Below are positions 1 to 5,067 of a stretch of DNA of 5,067 nucleotides, piece by piece. This DNA comes from Bacteroidales bacterium. Lineage in GTDB: Bacteria; Bacteroidota; Bacteroidia; Bacteroidales; UBA7960. The stretch's first letter is position 1, and each line of letters begins with the position of its first letter. The notes beneath the pieces are model-generated. The model had not been told where the DNA came from, ran no database searches, and saw only the letters and a program-made list of their open reading frames with translations. Where the stretch lies: the NCBI GenBank assembly GCA_003555385.1, contig PWHO01000327.1, positions 1 to 5,067 of the forward strand. Direction: 5' to 3'. A program made the translations under genes and the position numbers.

Positions 1-1
1 A

Positions 2-1834
2 GCAGCAGCACAATGTAGTTTAAGAAGAGCAGCAAATCCAAACGATCCATGTAACTTCTGTATAGATGCATGCGAACCGGTAGAAGAAGAAGGGTTAGCT
101 GAAAATGCAATTCAATGTTGCGAACTCGGGCAACCGGACATGATCTACGAAGGATCACCAGGGTGCGCGAAACTACCAAGCGCAAGCTTCACTTATTCAT
201 GCCAATATACTGCCTGCGAATTTGATGGATCAGAGTCATACTCTCTCGAAGGAGAAATAGTATCGTGGGAATGGGATCTAGGAGATGGAGAAACAGCTGA
301 AGGAGAGGAAGTAACACACAACTACCAAACGGAAGAAACATACATTGTAACACTAAAAGTAACGGATAGCGTTGGAGGGACGAATGAATCTACCCAAGAG
401 GTCACCATCGCTCCAACATGCGGAAACAACGTAATTGAAGGAGACCAAGTTTGTGATGGAACAGATTTAGGTGGAGAAACCTGCGAAACACAAGGATACG
501 CAGGAGGGACCCTTGCTTGCAGTTCAGATTGCCAGAGTTTCGATACATCAGGATGTTACGAATGCATTGATGATTCGGACTGCGCGGGAGACCAAATATG
601 CTGCGATAACAACTGCGTTGATGCAGTATGCTACAGTGATGCAGATTGTACAACCAGTGAAAAACCCTACTGTTTAAACGAGGGGGGGTGTGAAGCGGTA
701 TGTGTTGAATGCATAGAAGATTCTGATTGTGGAGGCTCCGCGATCTGTGTTAATGGTGGAACTCCAGGAGCAGAATGCGTAAATCCGGATTGTGGTTCAG
801 ACGCTGATTGTAGAGAAGGAGACATTTGCATAGCCGCAGGAACTGTAGACGCCAGATGTGAAAGTGTTTGGGATCACTACACCGGGGTAAGCTGTGAAAT
901 AACCGGAACAGAGTCCCCGACAGGGTTTTGCAAACTTGAAGATATGTGGTACGTAACAGAGCATATAGGAAACGAAGTTCACCAGTACAATAAGTATTGG
1001 CAACACGTTGACACTCATGAGCTATCCTCCGAGTTCACCTATTTGATGGGGATTGATAGAAAAGATGATTGGACATGGATAGTTGTGGGAGGTATGTATG
1101 AACATATATCAACAGCAGACACTTTCGAGTTAAATAATAATTGGGAGGTGGTTTTTGAAAGAGAATCAAGCGATAGCCAGAAATTTACGGTTATGGGAGT
1201 AGCGCAGCCAGGTAGCGCGGTAGTATCCATCGTGTGGGGCTCAAACCCCATCGTTTCAGTCTATGAACATAATAGCACAACTGGGTGGTGGAACCTCGCT
1301 TTAGACTACGATGCCTCTTCACAAATGTCCTCTGCTGCAGATGTATTCATGACTTCATCTAGAGCGTACATCATAGGACAAGATGGATATGTCTATGAGT
1401 ATGAACAAAAAGGAAGTATACTAGGAGAAGATTACAGGTGGGAATACACTGGGAATAGTTATCAAGTAACCAGTTCAACATCGGCAAACCCCAACATAGA
1501 TTCAAGCATATACTACGATTCTTCAACTAAGACAGGATGGGTAATAAATCCACTGGAAAACAAAGTTTATAGATATGGTAGAACAGAGTGTGAAGTAGAT
1601 ACAGACTGTGGAACTACTACATCCATATGTGTTGATGATTGCACCCAAAGAACAACAACATACTCCTGCGTATGTGGCTACTGCCGGAGTTCTACCACGG
1701 ATGTACCATGTATCGGAGAGTGTTTAGATGGATCTTGTGTCAGCAGCACATGTAGCTCAGATACAGATTGCTGTAGCGGAAACTGTGTGGACGGAGTATG
1801 TATTCCCAATGGAGGAGTGACTCCTTCGGATTAG
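2..1834 (+). CDS. Large secreted Cys-rich surface protein with PKD domain and propeller-like core (5' partial)
   Basis: The frame is open from base 2 with no stop, so the gene starts upstream; the first ATG (140) is internal, because Cys-rich sequence precedes it and it lacks a ribosome binding site. Visible modules in order: a Cys-rich lead (2-187); a PKD-type domain (about 188-412) with the WEWDLGDG core and a VTLKVTDS strand; a CGNNVIEGDQVCDGTDLGG module (about 419-556) of a kind common in secreted bacterial Cys-rich proteins; four CxxD[SAT]DC repeats (about 563-811); a Trp/Tyr-rich beta region (about 947-1579) with recurring VYEY-like strands, perhaps a propeller; and a Cys-rich tail (about 1589-1801) with two more CxxD[SAT]DC motifs, the last resembling Dickkopf N-terminal repeats. 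Paired cysteines and PKD imply extracellular location and disulfides. The role is probably adhesion or surface binding (inference). It ends at three consecutive in-frame stops (TAG TAA TAG) as the GLUG frame begins. Confidence 0.85.
   Translation, partial: AAAQCSLRRAANPNDPCNFCIDACEPVEEEGLAENAIQCCELGQPDMIYEGSPGCAKLPSASFTYSCQYTACEFDGSESYSLEGEIVSWEWDLGDGETAEGEEVTHNYQTEETYIVTLKVTDSVGGTNESTQEVTIAPTCGNNVIEGDQVCDGTDLGGETCETQGYAGGTLACSSDCQSFDTSGCYECIDDSDCAGDQICCDNNCVDAVCYSDADCTTSEKPYCLNEGGCEAVCVECIEDSDCGGSAICVNGGTPGAECVNPDCGSDADCREGDICIAAGTVDARCESVWDHYTGVSCEITGTESPTGFCKLEDMWYVTEHIGNEVHQYNKYWQHVDTHELSSEFTYLMGIDRKDDWTWIVVGGMYEHISTADTFELNNNWEVVFERESSDSQKFTVMGVAQPGSAVVSIVWGSNPIVSVYEHNSTTGWWNLALDYDASSQMSSAADVFMTSSRAYIIGQDGYVYEYEQKGSILGEDYRWEYTGNSYQVTSSTSANPNIDSSIYYDSSTKTGWVINPLENKVYRYGRTECEVDTDCGTTTSICVDDCTQRTTTYSCVCGYCRSSTTDVPCIGECLDGSCVSSTCSSDTDCCSGNCVDGVCIPNGGVTPSD
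188..412 (+). other. PKD domain within the surface protein
   Basis: The translation shows the PKD hallmarks: a FDGSES turn, the W-x-W-D-[LF]-G-D-G core (WEWDLGDG), a VTHNY strand, and a closing VTLKVTDSVGG strand. PKD domains are about 80-residue immunoglobulin-like beta sandwiches found in archaeal and bacterial surface proteins, where they act as spacers or bind protein or sugar. Two cysteines near its start (FTYSC, TACEF) could make an extra disulfide. Confidence 0.85.
563..811 (+). repeat. Protein-level CxxD[SAT]DC repeats (four of six copies)
   Basis: Four copies of Cys-x-x-Asp-[Ser/Ala/Thr]-Asp-Cys lie here: CIDDSDC, CYSDADC, CIEDSDC and CGSDADC. Two more occur in the C-terminal tail (CEVDTDC near 1589 and CSSDTDC near 1751). 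The copies are conserved in protein but not as exact DNA repeats, so they are an old tandem expansion. The motif recalls Dickkopf-N-like and other extracellular Cys-rich repeats; the paired acidic residues could bind calcium, which is inference. Confidence 0.7.
947..1579 (+). other. Propeller-like beta domain within the surface protein
   Basis: This cysteine-free stretch of about 210 residues sits between Cys-rich blocks. It is rich in Trp, Tyr and alternating hydrophobics and carries a recurring strand of the form [VM][YH][EQR][YH]: VHQYN, MYEHI, VYEHN, VYEYE and VYRYG, spaced 39 to 58 residues apart. That periodicity fits blades of a beta-propeller, but I recognise no named family. Confidence 0.45.
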
Positions 1835-2406
1835 TAATAGGACATAATAGAGTAGGGGGCTTGATTGGAGATAATTATAGAGGAAACATCAATCAAACAT
1901 ATTCAAAAGGAGATGTGGAGTCTTCGGGGAAGAGTTCTGGAGGATTAATAGGTGTCAATGATTATGGGTTTGTTCATGAATCATATTCTACTGGGGGAGT
2001 AACAAACTCTTTTGATTCTTATCCATATGTAGGAGGATTAATAGGATGGAACTATGGGCACCAATCTGTTGTTAGAGACAGTTACTCAACTGGAAATGTG
2101 ACTGCTGGAATTGGAAATATCGGAGGGTTAATAGGGTATAGTGATGGGTATGTCGAAAAATCTTATTCAACTGGTTTCGTGACCGGAACACCTGGCTCTG
2201 TTGGAGGATTAGTTGGTAGAGGAGTAACTACTAGGATTTCTGATTCTTATTGGAACACTGAGACAAGTGGACAAGAAACAAGTGATGGTGGTGAAGGAAA
2301 GACCACATCTGAGATGCAGACTCAATCGACTTTCACGGACGCAGGATGGGACTTCACTAGCATATGGTACATGAAGAACTACCCGGATCTGCAGTGGAAT
2401 GAGTGA
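1798..2406 (+). pseudogene. GLUG-repeat protein, probably the frame-shifted C-terminal part of the upstream surface protein
   Basis: The reading frame carries five GGL[IV]G motifs (near residues 20, 48, 79, 109 and 136; period 27-31), most followed by a [ST]YS[TK]G-x-V strand, as in GLUG repeats of secreted bacterial and archaeal adhesins. It ends with the usual GLUG-protein tail: SDSYWNTETSGQ, then STFTDAGWDF, then YPDLQW. The only ATG (1798) lies inside the Cys-rich tail codons of the previous frame; no good ribosome binding site, promoter or signal peptide precedes it, and a cytoplasmic GLUG protein would be odd. The first repeat looks clipped (FGLVIGHNR running into VGGLIGDN). It is shifted by -1 relative to the upstream gene, so a single indel would join both into one secreted protein. 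Codons lean to AAT, TAT and TCT, unlike the operon further right. It may instead be an intact overlapping gene, but that is less likely. Confidence 0.6.
1852..2250 (+). repeat. Five GLUG-type repeats (about 27-31 residues each)
   Basis: Units begin VGGLIGDN, SGGLIGVN, VGGLIGWN, IGGLIGYS and VGGLVGRG, each followed by a serine/tyrosine strand (QTYSKG, ESYSTG, DSYSTG, KSYSTG, DSYWNT). In DNA they share short blocks such as ggaggattaatagg, but they have diverged elsewhere. GLUG repeats are thought to stack into a beta-helix or beta-solenoid on the outside of the cell. Confidence 0.8.
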
Positions 2407-2427
2407 TTGAGAAATCGAAATCACCAG
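2407..2427. other. Convergent intergenic gap
   Basis: Only 21 bases separate the stop of the GLUG frame from the stop of the reverse-strand regulator. There is no clear hairpin. Transcripts from either side must overlap or end inside the opposing gene. Confidence 0.8.
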
Positions 2428-3153
2428 CTATTGTTCTAACTTAACTATTTTTTCTCTTCCTTTTCTTTCTCTATTTATTTTTCCTTCTTTCTCCATTTTG
2501 CTGAGTAGTTCACTTGTTTTGGCTGCTGAGAAACCTGTTTCTTCCTTTATTCTGCTTTGATAGGTTTCTCCTCCTTCTTTTTTCAGGATGTTCAGCACTT
2601 CTTCTTCGTCGCTGGGAACGTGTTGTGTTTCCTTCAGAATCTTTTCTCCCCTGATTTTGAGGAAGTAAGTTAGTGCTAGTAGTACGGATAGTACTCCTAA
2701 CGCGAAGTAGATTACGAAGGGGGTGATTTCCTCTGTATCTTCAGGTTCTTCTTCCTCGAAGTCTATTACTTCGGGAATGAGCGGGTCATTTGAGTCGTAG
2801 TAACCAGGGATATCTCCTAATCCGGGGAACAGGTAGTCTTCACTTGGAAAGAGAACGAGGTCTATTCTTTTGAATTCCTCTTTCTGCAGATTAATCCTTT
2901 GAACAGTGGAGAGGTTTCCTTGGAAAGCTTCAACGATGAAGTTCCCTTCACTTAGGTTAGCTGAATAGTAACCTGATTCCCCTGTGATCTCCTGGTGAAC
3001 AAGTTCCTCTGTATCTACTGCAGTGACTCTGACCAACGCCGGGGTCTCCTCCATGTCGCTCCACCTGTAAACCACGCCGTGTATTCCCGCGCCGAATACA
3101 GTGAAAGAAATTAAGAGCATCAAAACAAGTATTTTTTTAATCATCTTCATCAT
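2428..3153 (-). CDS. Membrane-anchored winged-helix regulator (COG2512-like)
   Basis: This is a 241-residue protein. Residues 1-23 form a signal peptide or N-terminal anchor (MMKMIKK, then a hydrophobic run ending in FGAG). Residues 24-103 form an exported beta domain resembling carboxypeptidase-regulatory or PEGA-like folds (GVVY start, SGYYSANLSEGNF turn). A Glu/Asp-rich linker covers about 128-143, a membrane helix about 145-166, and residues 182-240 form a winged helix: EEEVLNILKKEGGETYQ, then GFSAAKTSELLSKMEKEG, then a basic wing RERKGREK. This matches the archaeal membrane-bound regulators grouped in COG2512: an outside sensor domain coupled to an inside DNA-binding domain. The ligand and target are unknown. 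Three ATGs lie at codons 1, 2 and 4; the first is chosen because a TATA-like element 27 bases upstream fits a leaderless start. It is divergent from the helical-protein operon, a likely but unproven target. Confidence 0.8.
   Translation of the reverse strand: MMKMIKKILVLMLLISFTVFGAGIHGVVYRWSDMEETPALVRVTAVDTEELVHQEITGESGYYSANLSEGNFIVEAFQGNLSTVQRINLQKEEFKRIDLVLFPSEDYLFPGLGDIPGYYDSNDPLIPEVIDFEEEEPEDTEEITPFVIYFALGVLSVLLALTYFLKIRGEKILKETQHVPSDEEEVLNILKKEGGETYQSRIKEETGFSAAKTSELLSKMEKEGKINRERKGREKIVKLEQ
2446..2493 (+). terminator. T/C-rich tract, candidate archaeal terminator for the + strand
   Basis: A run of almost pure pyrimidine with several T4-T6 stretches lies 40-90 bases after the GLUG stop codon. 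Archaeal RNA polymerase terminates at such oligo-T tracts without a hairpin. The same bases encode the Lys/Glu/Arg-rich C-terminus of the reverse-strand gene, so the composition may simply reflect that protein. Confidence 0.35.
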
Positions 3154-3176
3154 TCCGTATCAAGTAGAAGCCTAGT

Positions 3177-3184
3177 AATATAAA
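3177..3184 (-). promoter_or_regulatory. TATA-like element for the membrane regulator
   Basis: On the reverse strand this reads TTTATATT, preceded by AAAGTTTT. Its centre is about 27 bases from the first ATG at 3153, so transcription would start at or next to the start codon. No Shine-Dalgarno sequence precedes that ATG, which fits a leaderless mRNA. The A/T-rich box could also be read on the + strand. Confidence 0.5.
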
Positions 3185-3274
3185 AAACTTTGTTTAACGA
3201 AAAAAGAAGCTGTGAACGTTTATGAATGAAGATGAATGGTTAGAGGGCTTTATGAATTCAACGGAAGGACGAAA

Positions 3275-3287
3275 GGGTTATTAACCC
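3275..3287. repeat. Perfect 13-bp palindrome, candidate operator
   Basis: The sequence gggtta-t-taaccc is a perfect inverted repeat around one central base. The right half, with its flank (tattaaccc), recurs as a direct copy at 3297-3305. The palindrome overlaps the candidate TATA element of the downstream operon, the position expected of a repressor site. The protein that might bind is not known; the divergent winged-helix protein is a candidate. Confidence 0.4.
3278..3284 (+). promoter_or_regulatory. Candidate TATA element for the helical-protein operon
   Basis: TTATTAA, preceded by the A-rich CGAAAG (possible BRE), would place the transcript start near 3306, giving a leader of about 20 bases that just contains the ribosome binding site. 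Alternatives are the weaker TTTATGAA boxes near 3220 and 3249. Confidence 0.35.
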
Positions 3288-3312
3288 CTAAAACAGTATT
3301 AACCCACCAATA

Positions 3313-3319
3313 GGAGGTG
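3313..3319 (+). promoter_or_regulatory. Shine-Dalgarno site of the helical-protein gene
   Basis: GGAGGTG lies six bases before ATG 3326, a near-perfect anti-16S match. It fixes the start codon and contrasts with the two neighbouring genes that lack such a site. Confidence 0.85.
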
Positions 3320-3325
3320 TAGAAG

Positions 3326-4615
3326 ATGAATGGAAATATAAAAAACCTAACGAAGTACACCACGGCAATACTAATATCCTTCCTAGTACTATCAGTAGCT
3401 TCCTTCGGGATAGCTATGGCGATAGAGAACCCAGCAAACCGAGCACAGGATGGACAAGAAGGTCGTGATGGAATACCAAACATGGAAGAAAAACCCGAAT
3501 GGCTAAATGAATACACAGAAGGCATAGGAGACAGAGTAAGGGAAATAGCAGGAGAAAAAGCAGCGCAAATACAAGAAAGAGTCAGAGCAGAAAACTTCAC
3601 AGGAGAAGAAGTAGCAGCAATAGCCAGAGAAATAGGCGTAGAAGTCAAACCACTAGCAATGGCGATGGTAGAGCAACTGAGAAACAACACATACCAAGAA
3701 ATACACCGAATGCAGGAAAGAGGAGAAACAACACAAGCAGCAGACGGAGCATTCGAAGTAGGACAAGCCACCAAGTACGACTACGCATACGACAGATTCA
3801 CGGAAGAAGCCAAAGAAATCGTGCTAGAAGCAAGACAAAGAGGAATAGAAACCGATGAACTGAACGAGTCACTAGAAAAAGTATCTGAAAAATACCTTAA
3901 CCTATACCAAGCTGAAGACAAAAGACAAGCAGCACAGGAACTAAAGCAAGCAGCACAGCAGTTCAGGGAAAAGTTCCAAGAAGTAGCTGAAGAAGAAACA
4001 GAAGAAATAAGAGAACAAGCAAGACAAGCTCTCGGACAACAAGAACAAGCGATGGAGAGAGTAAAATCCAGAGCATGGACAAACATGGGGAACGCAGCAA
4101 CAATAGTACTAGAAAACAGGCTAAACATGGCTCAAAGAGTAACAGGAGCACTAGAAAATAACCTAGGAATAGACACGACGGAAATGGAAGAAAAAGTACA
4201 GGAAATAGAAGCAAAAAGAGAAGAACTACAACAAGCCTACGAAGAACAAGACAACGAAGAAGTAAACAAAGTAACACAAGAAATAAGAACACTATGGGAA
4301 CAGTTCAGAGAACTACACAGAGAAACAATGAGGCAACAAGCATATGACCAAGTAATAGAAAGACTAGAAGAAACACTAGAAAACACTGAAAACCTAATCA
4401 ACCTAGCACAAGAAAGAGGAATAGCCACAGCAGAAGAACAAGCAGCACAAGAAGGAATCGAAAACGGGCTACAAAGAGCAAAAGAAGCAATGGAACAAGG
4501 CAACTACGGAATAGCACAAGAAAACCTCAACCAAGTTAGAGAACAGTTCCAAGGATACAGAGAAAAAATACAGGGCCTAGCAAACAACATCGCAACACAA
4601 AGGAGGGGAGAGTAG
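3326..4615 (+). CDS. Exported alpha-helical repeat protein of unknown function
   Basis: This is a 429-residue protein. Residues 1-32 form a Sec signal peptide: Lys6 and Lys10, a hydrophobic core at 12-29, and an Ala-Met-Ala cleavage motif at 30-32. The rest is charged, Glu/Gln/Arg/Ala-rich, predicted almost entirely helical, and has no cysteine. Three related units can be aligned at a GI-x-T motif: GIETDELN (173), GIDTTEME (281) and GIATAEEQ (365). Each is followed by about 20 helical residues, a short acidic or glycine turn (AEDKR, EEQDNEE, EQGNYG) and a helix ending QQFRE, EQFRE or EQFQG. Similar helical-hairpin units are common in archaeal secreted proteins, but I cannot name a family. No C-terminal anchor is seen, so it is either released or held by a partner, perhaps the downstream membrane protein. 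Codon use is strongly A-biased (AGA, ACA, CTA, GTA, GCA, CAA), with AAC and TAC for Asn and Tyr. Confidence 0.85.
   Translation: MNGNIKNLTKYTTAILISFLVLSVASFGIAMAIENPANRAQDGQEGRDGIPNMEEKPEWLNEYTEGIGDRVREIAGEKAAQIQERVRAENFTGEEVAAIAREIGVEVKPLAMAMVEQLRNNTYQEIHRMQERGETTQAADGAFEVGQATKYDYAYDRFTEEAKEIVLEARQRGIETDELNESLEKVSEKYLNLYQAEDKRQAAQELKQAAQQFREKFQEVAEEETEEIREQARQALGQQEQAMERVKSRAWTNMGNAATIVLENRLNMAQRVTGALENNLGIDTTEMEEKVQEIEAKREELQQAYEEQDNEEVNKVTQEIRTLWEQFRELHRETMRQQAYDQVIERLEETLENTENLINLAQERGIATAEEQAAQEGIENGLQRAKEAMEQGNYGIAQENLNQVREQFQGYREKIQGLANNIATQRRGE
4601..4606 (+). promoter_or_regulatory. Shine-Dalgarno site of the small membrane protein gene
   Basis: AGGAGG sits inside the last codons of the helical-protein gene, nine bases before ATG 4616. 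With the start codon directly after the preceding stop, this indicates translational coupling. Confidence 0.8.
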
Positions 4616-4825
4616 ATGAATAAAACAGCAGTAGCAGCAATCGTTGTTATAGGAATAGCTGTACTAGCAGGGTTCCTAGTAGTCAACATGATGACAGAAG
4701 AAGCACCAACAGAAACCGATGAAGCAACACAACAGGAACTACAAGAATCAATGGACGCACTTGAAATGACAGAGGAACTCGAAGAAATACAACTCTCAAA
4801 CCTAACAGTAGAAGAAGAACTCTAA
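4616..4825 (+). CDS. Small single-pass membrane protein with acidic tail
   Basis: This is a 69-residue protein. Residues 4-24 form one membrane helix (TAVAAIVVIGIAVLAGF core); the only basic residue is Lys3, so by the positive-inside rule the tail faces outside. Residues 28-69 hold 16 Asp/Glu and no Lys or Arg, and the stretch 36-60 could form an acidic amphipathic helix. The ATG immediately follows the TAG of the upstream helical-protein gene and has its own Shine-Dalgarno site, so the two are co-translated. No known family is recognised. Its size, topology and coupling suggest a membrane anchor or partner for the exported helical protein, perhaps by pairing of the acidic tail with that protein's Arg/Lys-rich helices; this is inference. 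Confidence 0.8.
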   Translation: MNKTAVAAIVVIGIAVLAGFLVVNMMTEEAPTETDEATQQELQESMDALEMTEELEEIQLSNLTVEEEL

Positions 4826-4834
4826 CCCCCAAAC

Positions 4835-4861
4835 CCCCTTTCTTTTTCATTTCTCTATTTC
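4835..4861 (+). terminator. T-rich terminator after the operon
   Basis: Starting ten bases after the stop codon at 4825, a C-run passes into a T-rich tract (cccttt, cttttt, catttc, tattt) without a hairpin. This fits intrinsic oligo-T termination by archaeal RNA polymerase and separates the operon from the next gene. Confidence 0.55.
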
Positions 4862-4875
4862 TAGTAAAGTTAACA

Positions 4876-4883
4876 ACTTATTT
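4876..4883 (+). promoter_or_regulatory. TATA-like element for the primase gene
   Basis: ACTTATTT is centred about 25 bases before ATG 4905, preceded by AGTAAAGTTAAC (possible BRE region). No Shine-Dalgarno sequence precedes the ATG, so the mRNA is probably leaderless, as for the reverse-strand regulator. Confidence 0.45.
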
Positions 4884-4904
4884 CATCACAACCACAAAGT
4901 AAAC

Positions 4905-5067
4905 ATGGAAAGAGAAGAACTAGTATTCTCAGCCAAGTACCCATTCACAGAAAAAGCTAAAGAAATACTTAAAGATTTCAATTTAAATAAAATAGGAGAT
5001 GAATTCATAAAAGAAGCAGAGAGAAGAATAGAATCAGCATTAAAAAATACAGATAACCCAGAAAAAC
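4905..5067 (+). CDS. priL: DNA primase large subunit, N-terminus (3' partial)
   Basis: The first 54 residues are visible: MEREELVFSAKYPFTEKAK, then a helix, then EFIKEAERRIESAL, running off the window. The KYPF motif followed by a helix, and a second helix with an Arg-Ile pair in A-x-x-R-I, match the N-terminus of archaeal PriL (Sulfolobus PriL also begins with a KYPF segment). PriL is the regulatory, iron-sulfur-containing subunit that pairs with catalytic PriS to make primers for DNA replication in the cytoplasm. Its own promoter and the terminator before it make it a separate unit from the envelope operon. The diagnostic C-terminal Fe-S cysteines lie outside the window, so the call rests on a short stretch. 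Confidence 0.6.
   Translation, partial: MEREELVFSAKYPFTEKAKEILKDFNLNKIGDEFIKEAERRIESALKNTDNPEK

Noticed and set aside
471..677. Forward open frame inside the Cys-rich part of the surface protein, and reverse frames at 402-653, 797-1018 and 1039-1251
   Set aside because: The main frame has clear domains; these alternatives have no recognisable motif, promoter or ribosome binding site.
1800..1836. Programmed -1 ribosomal frameshift to join the surface protein and GLUG frames
   Set aside because: No X-XXY-YYZ slippery heptamer or downstream hairpin is visible in the overlap.
1852..2250. CRISPR array, suggested by regular spacing of similar blocks
   Set aside because: The periodicity follows GLUG protein repeats in an open frame; the DNA repeats are imperfect and the intervals are coding.
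3222..3284. Micro-ORF of 20 codons (MNEDEWLEGF start) upstream of the helical-protein gene
   Set aside because: It has no ribosome binding site or clear TATA box and its stop overlaps the palindrome; it is more likely promoter-region sequence by chance.
3963..4292. Leu-rich reverse-strand open frame, and similar reverse frames at 3250-3774, 3781-4128, 4237-4503 and 4504-4689
   Set aside because: They mirror the A-biased helical-protein gene: antisense reading of its codons yields low-complexity Leu, Ser and Cys-rich strings without a start signal.
4825..4840. Two C-runs (G-runs on the opposite strand) as a quadruplex
   Set aside because: Only two runs are present; a quadruplex needs four.

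Overview
The window looks archaeal. The evidence is the last open frame, which starts like an archaeal DNA primase large subunit (a KYPF motif near the N-terminus); a membrane-anchored winged-helix protein of a type typical of archaea (COG2512-like); TATA-like elements 25-28 nt upstream of start codons that lack a ribosome binding site (leaderless pattern); and T-rich tracts rather than hairpins after genes. Short gaps and much secreted, repeat-rich coding content would suit an uncultured DPANN or euryarchaeal genome, but the lineage cannot be fixed from 5 kb. I see no tRNA, rRNA, CRISPR array or insertion sequence.

Left part (2-2406, + strand): a large surface or secreted protein whose start lies outside the window. 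It has a PKD domain, a Cys-rich module, a run of CxxD[SAT]DC repeats, a propeller-like middle and a Dickkopf-like Cys-rich tail. It stops at 1834. A second frame, shifted by -1 and overlapping by 37 bases, continues directly into five GLUG-type repeats and a typical GLUG C-terminal tail. This second frame has no signal peptide, ribosome binding site or promoter, so the two frames look like one broken gene, a recombination junction, or an assembly indel.

Middle (2428-3153, - strand): a one-component transmembrane regulator with a signal peptide, an exported beta domain, an acidic linker, one membrane helix and a C-terminal winged helix. It converges on the GLUG frame with a 21 bp gap and diverges from the next operon across 172 bp that hold candidate promoters and a perfect 13-bp palindrome.

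Right part (3326-4825, + strand): a two-gene operon. The first gene encodes an exported, cysteine-free, almost wholly helical protein with three related helical units. The second, starting at the base after its stop codon, encodes a 69-residue protein with one membrane helix and a strongly acidic tail. Their functions are unknown; the arrangement suggests a cell-envelope pair, possibly controlled by the divergent regulator. A T-rich terminator follows, and then the start of a separate, probably leaderless priL gene that runs off the window.
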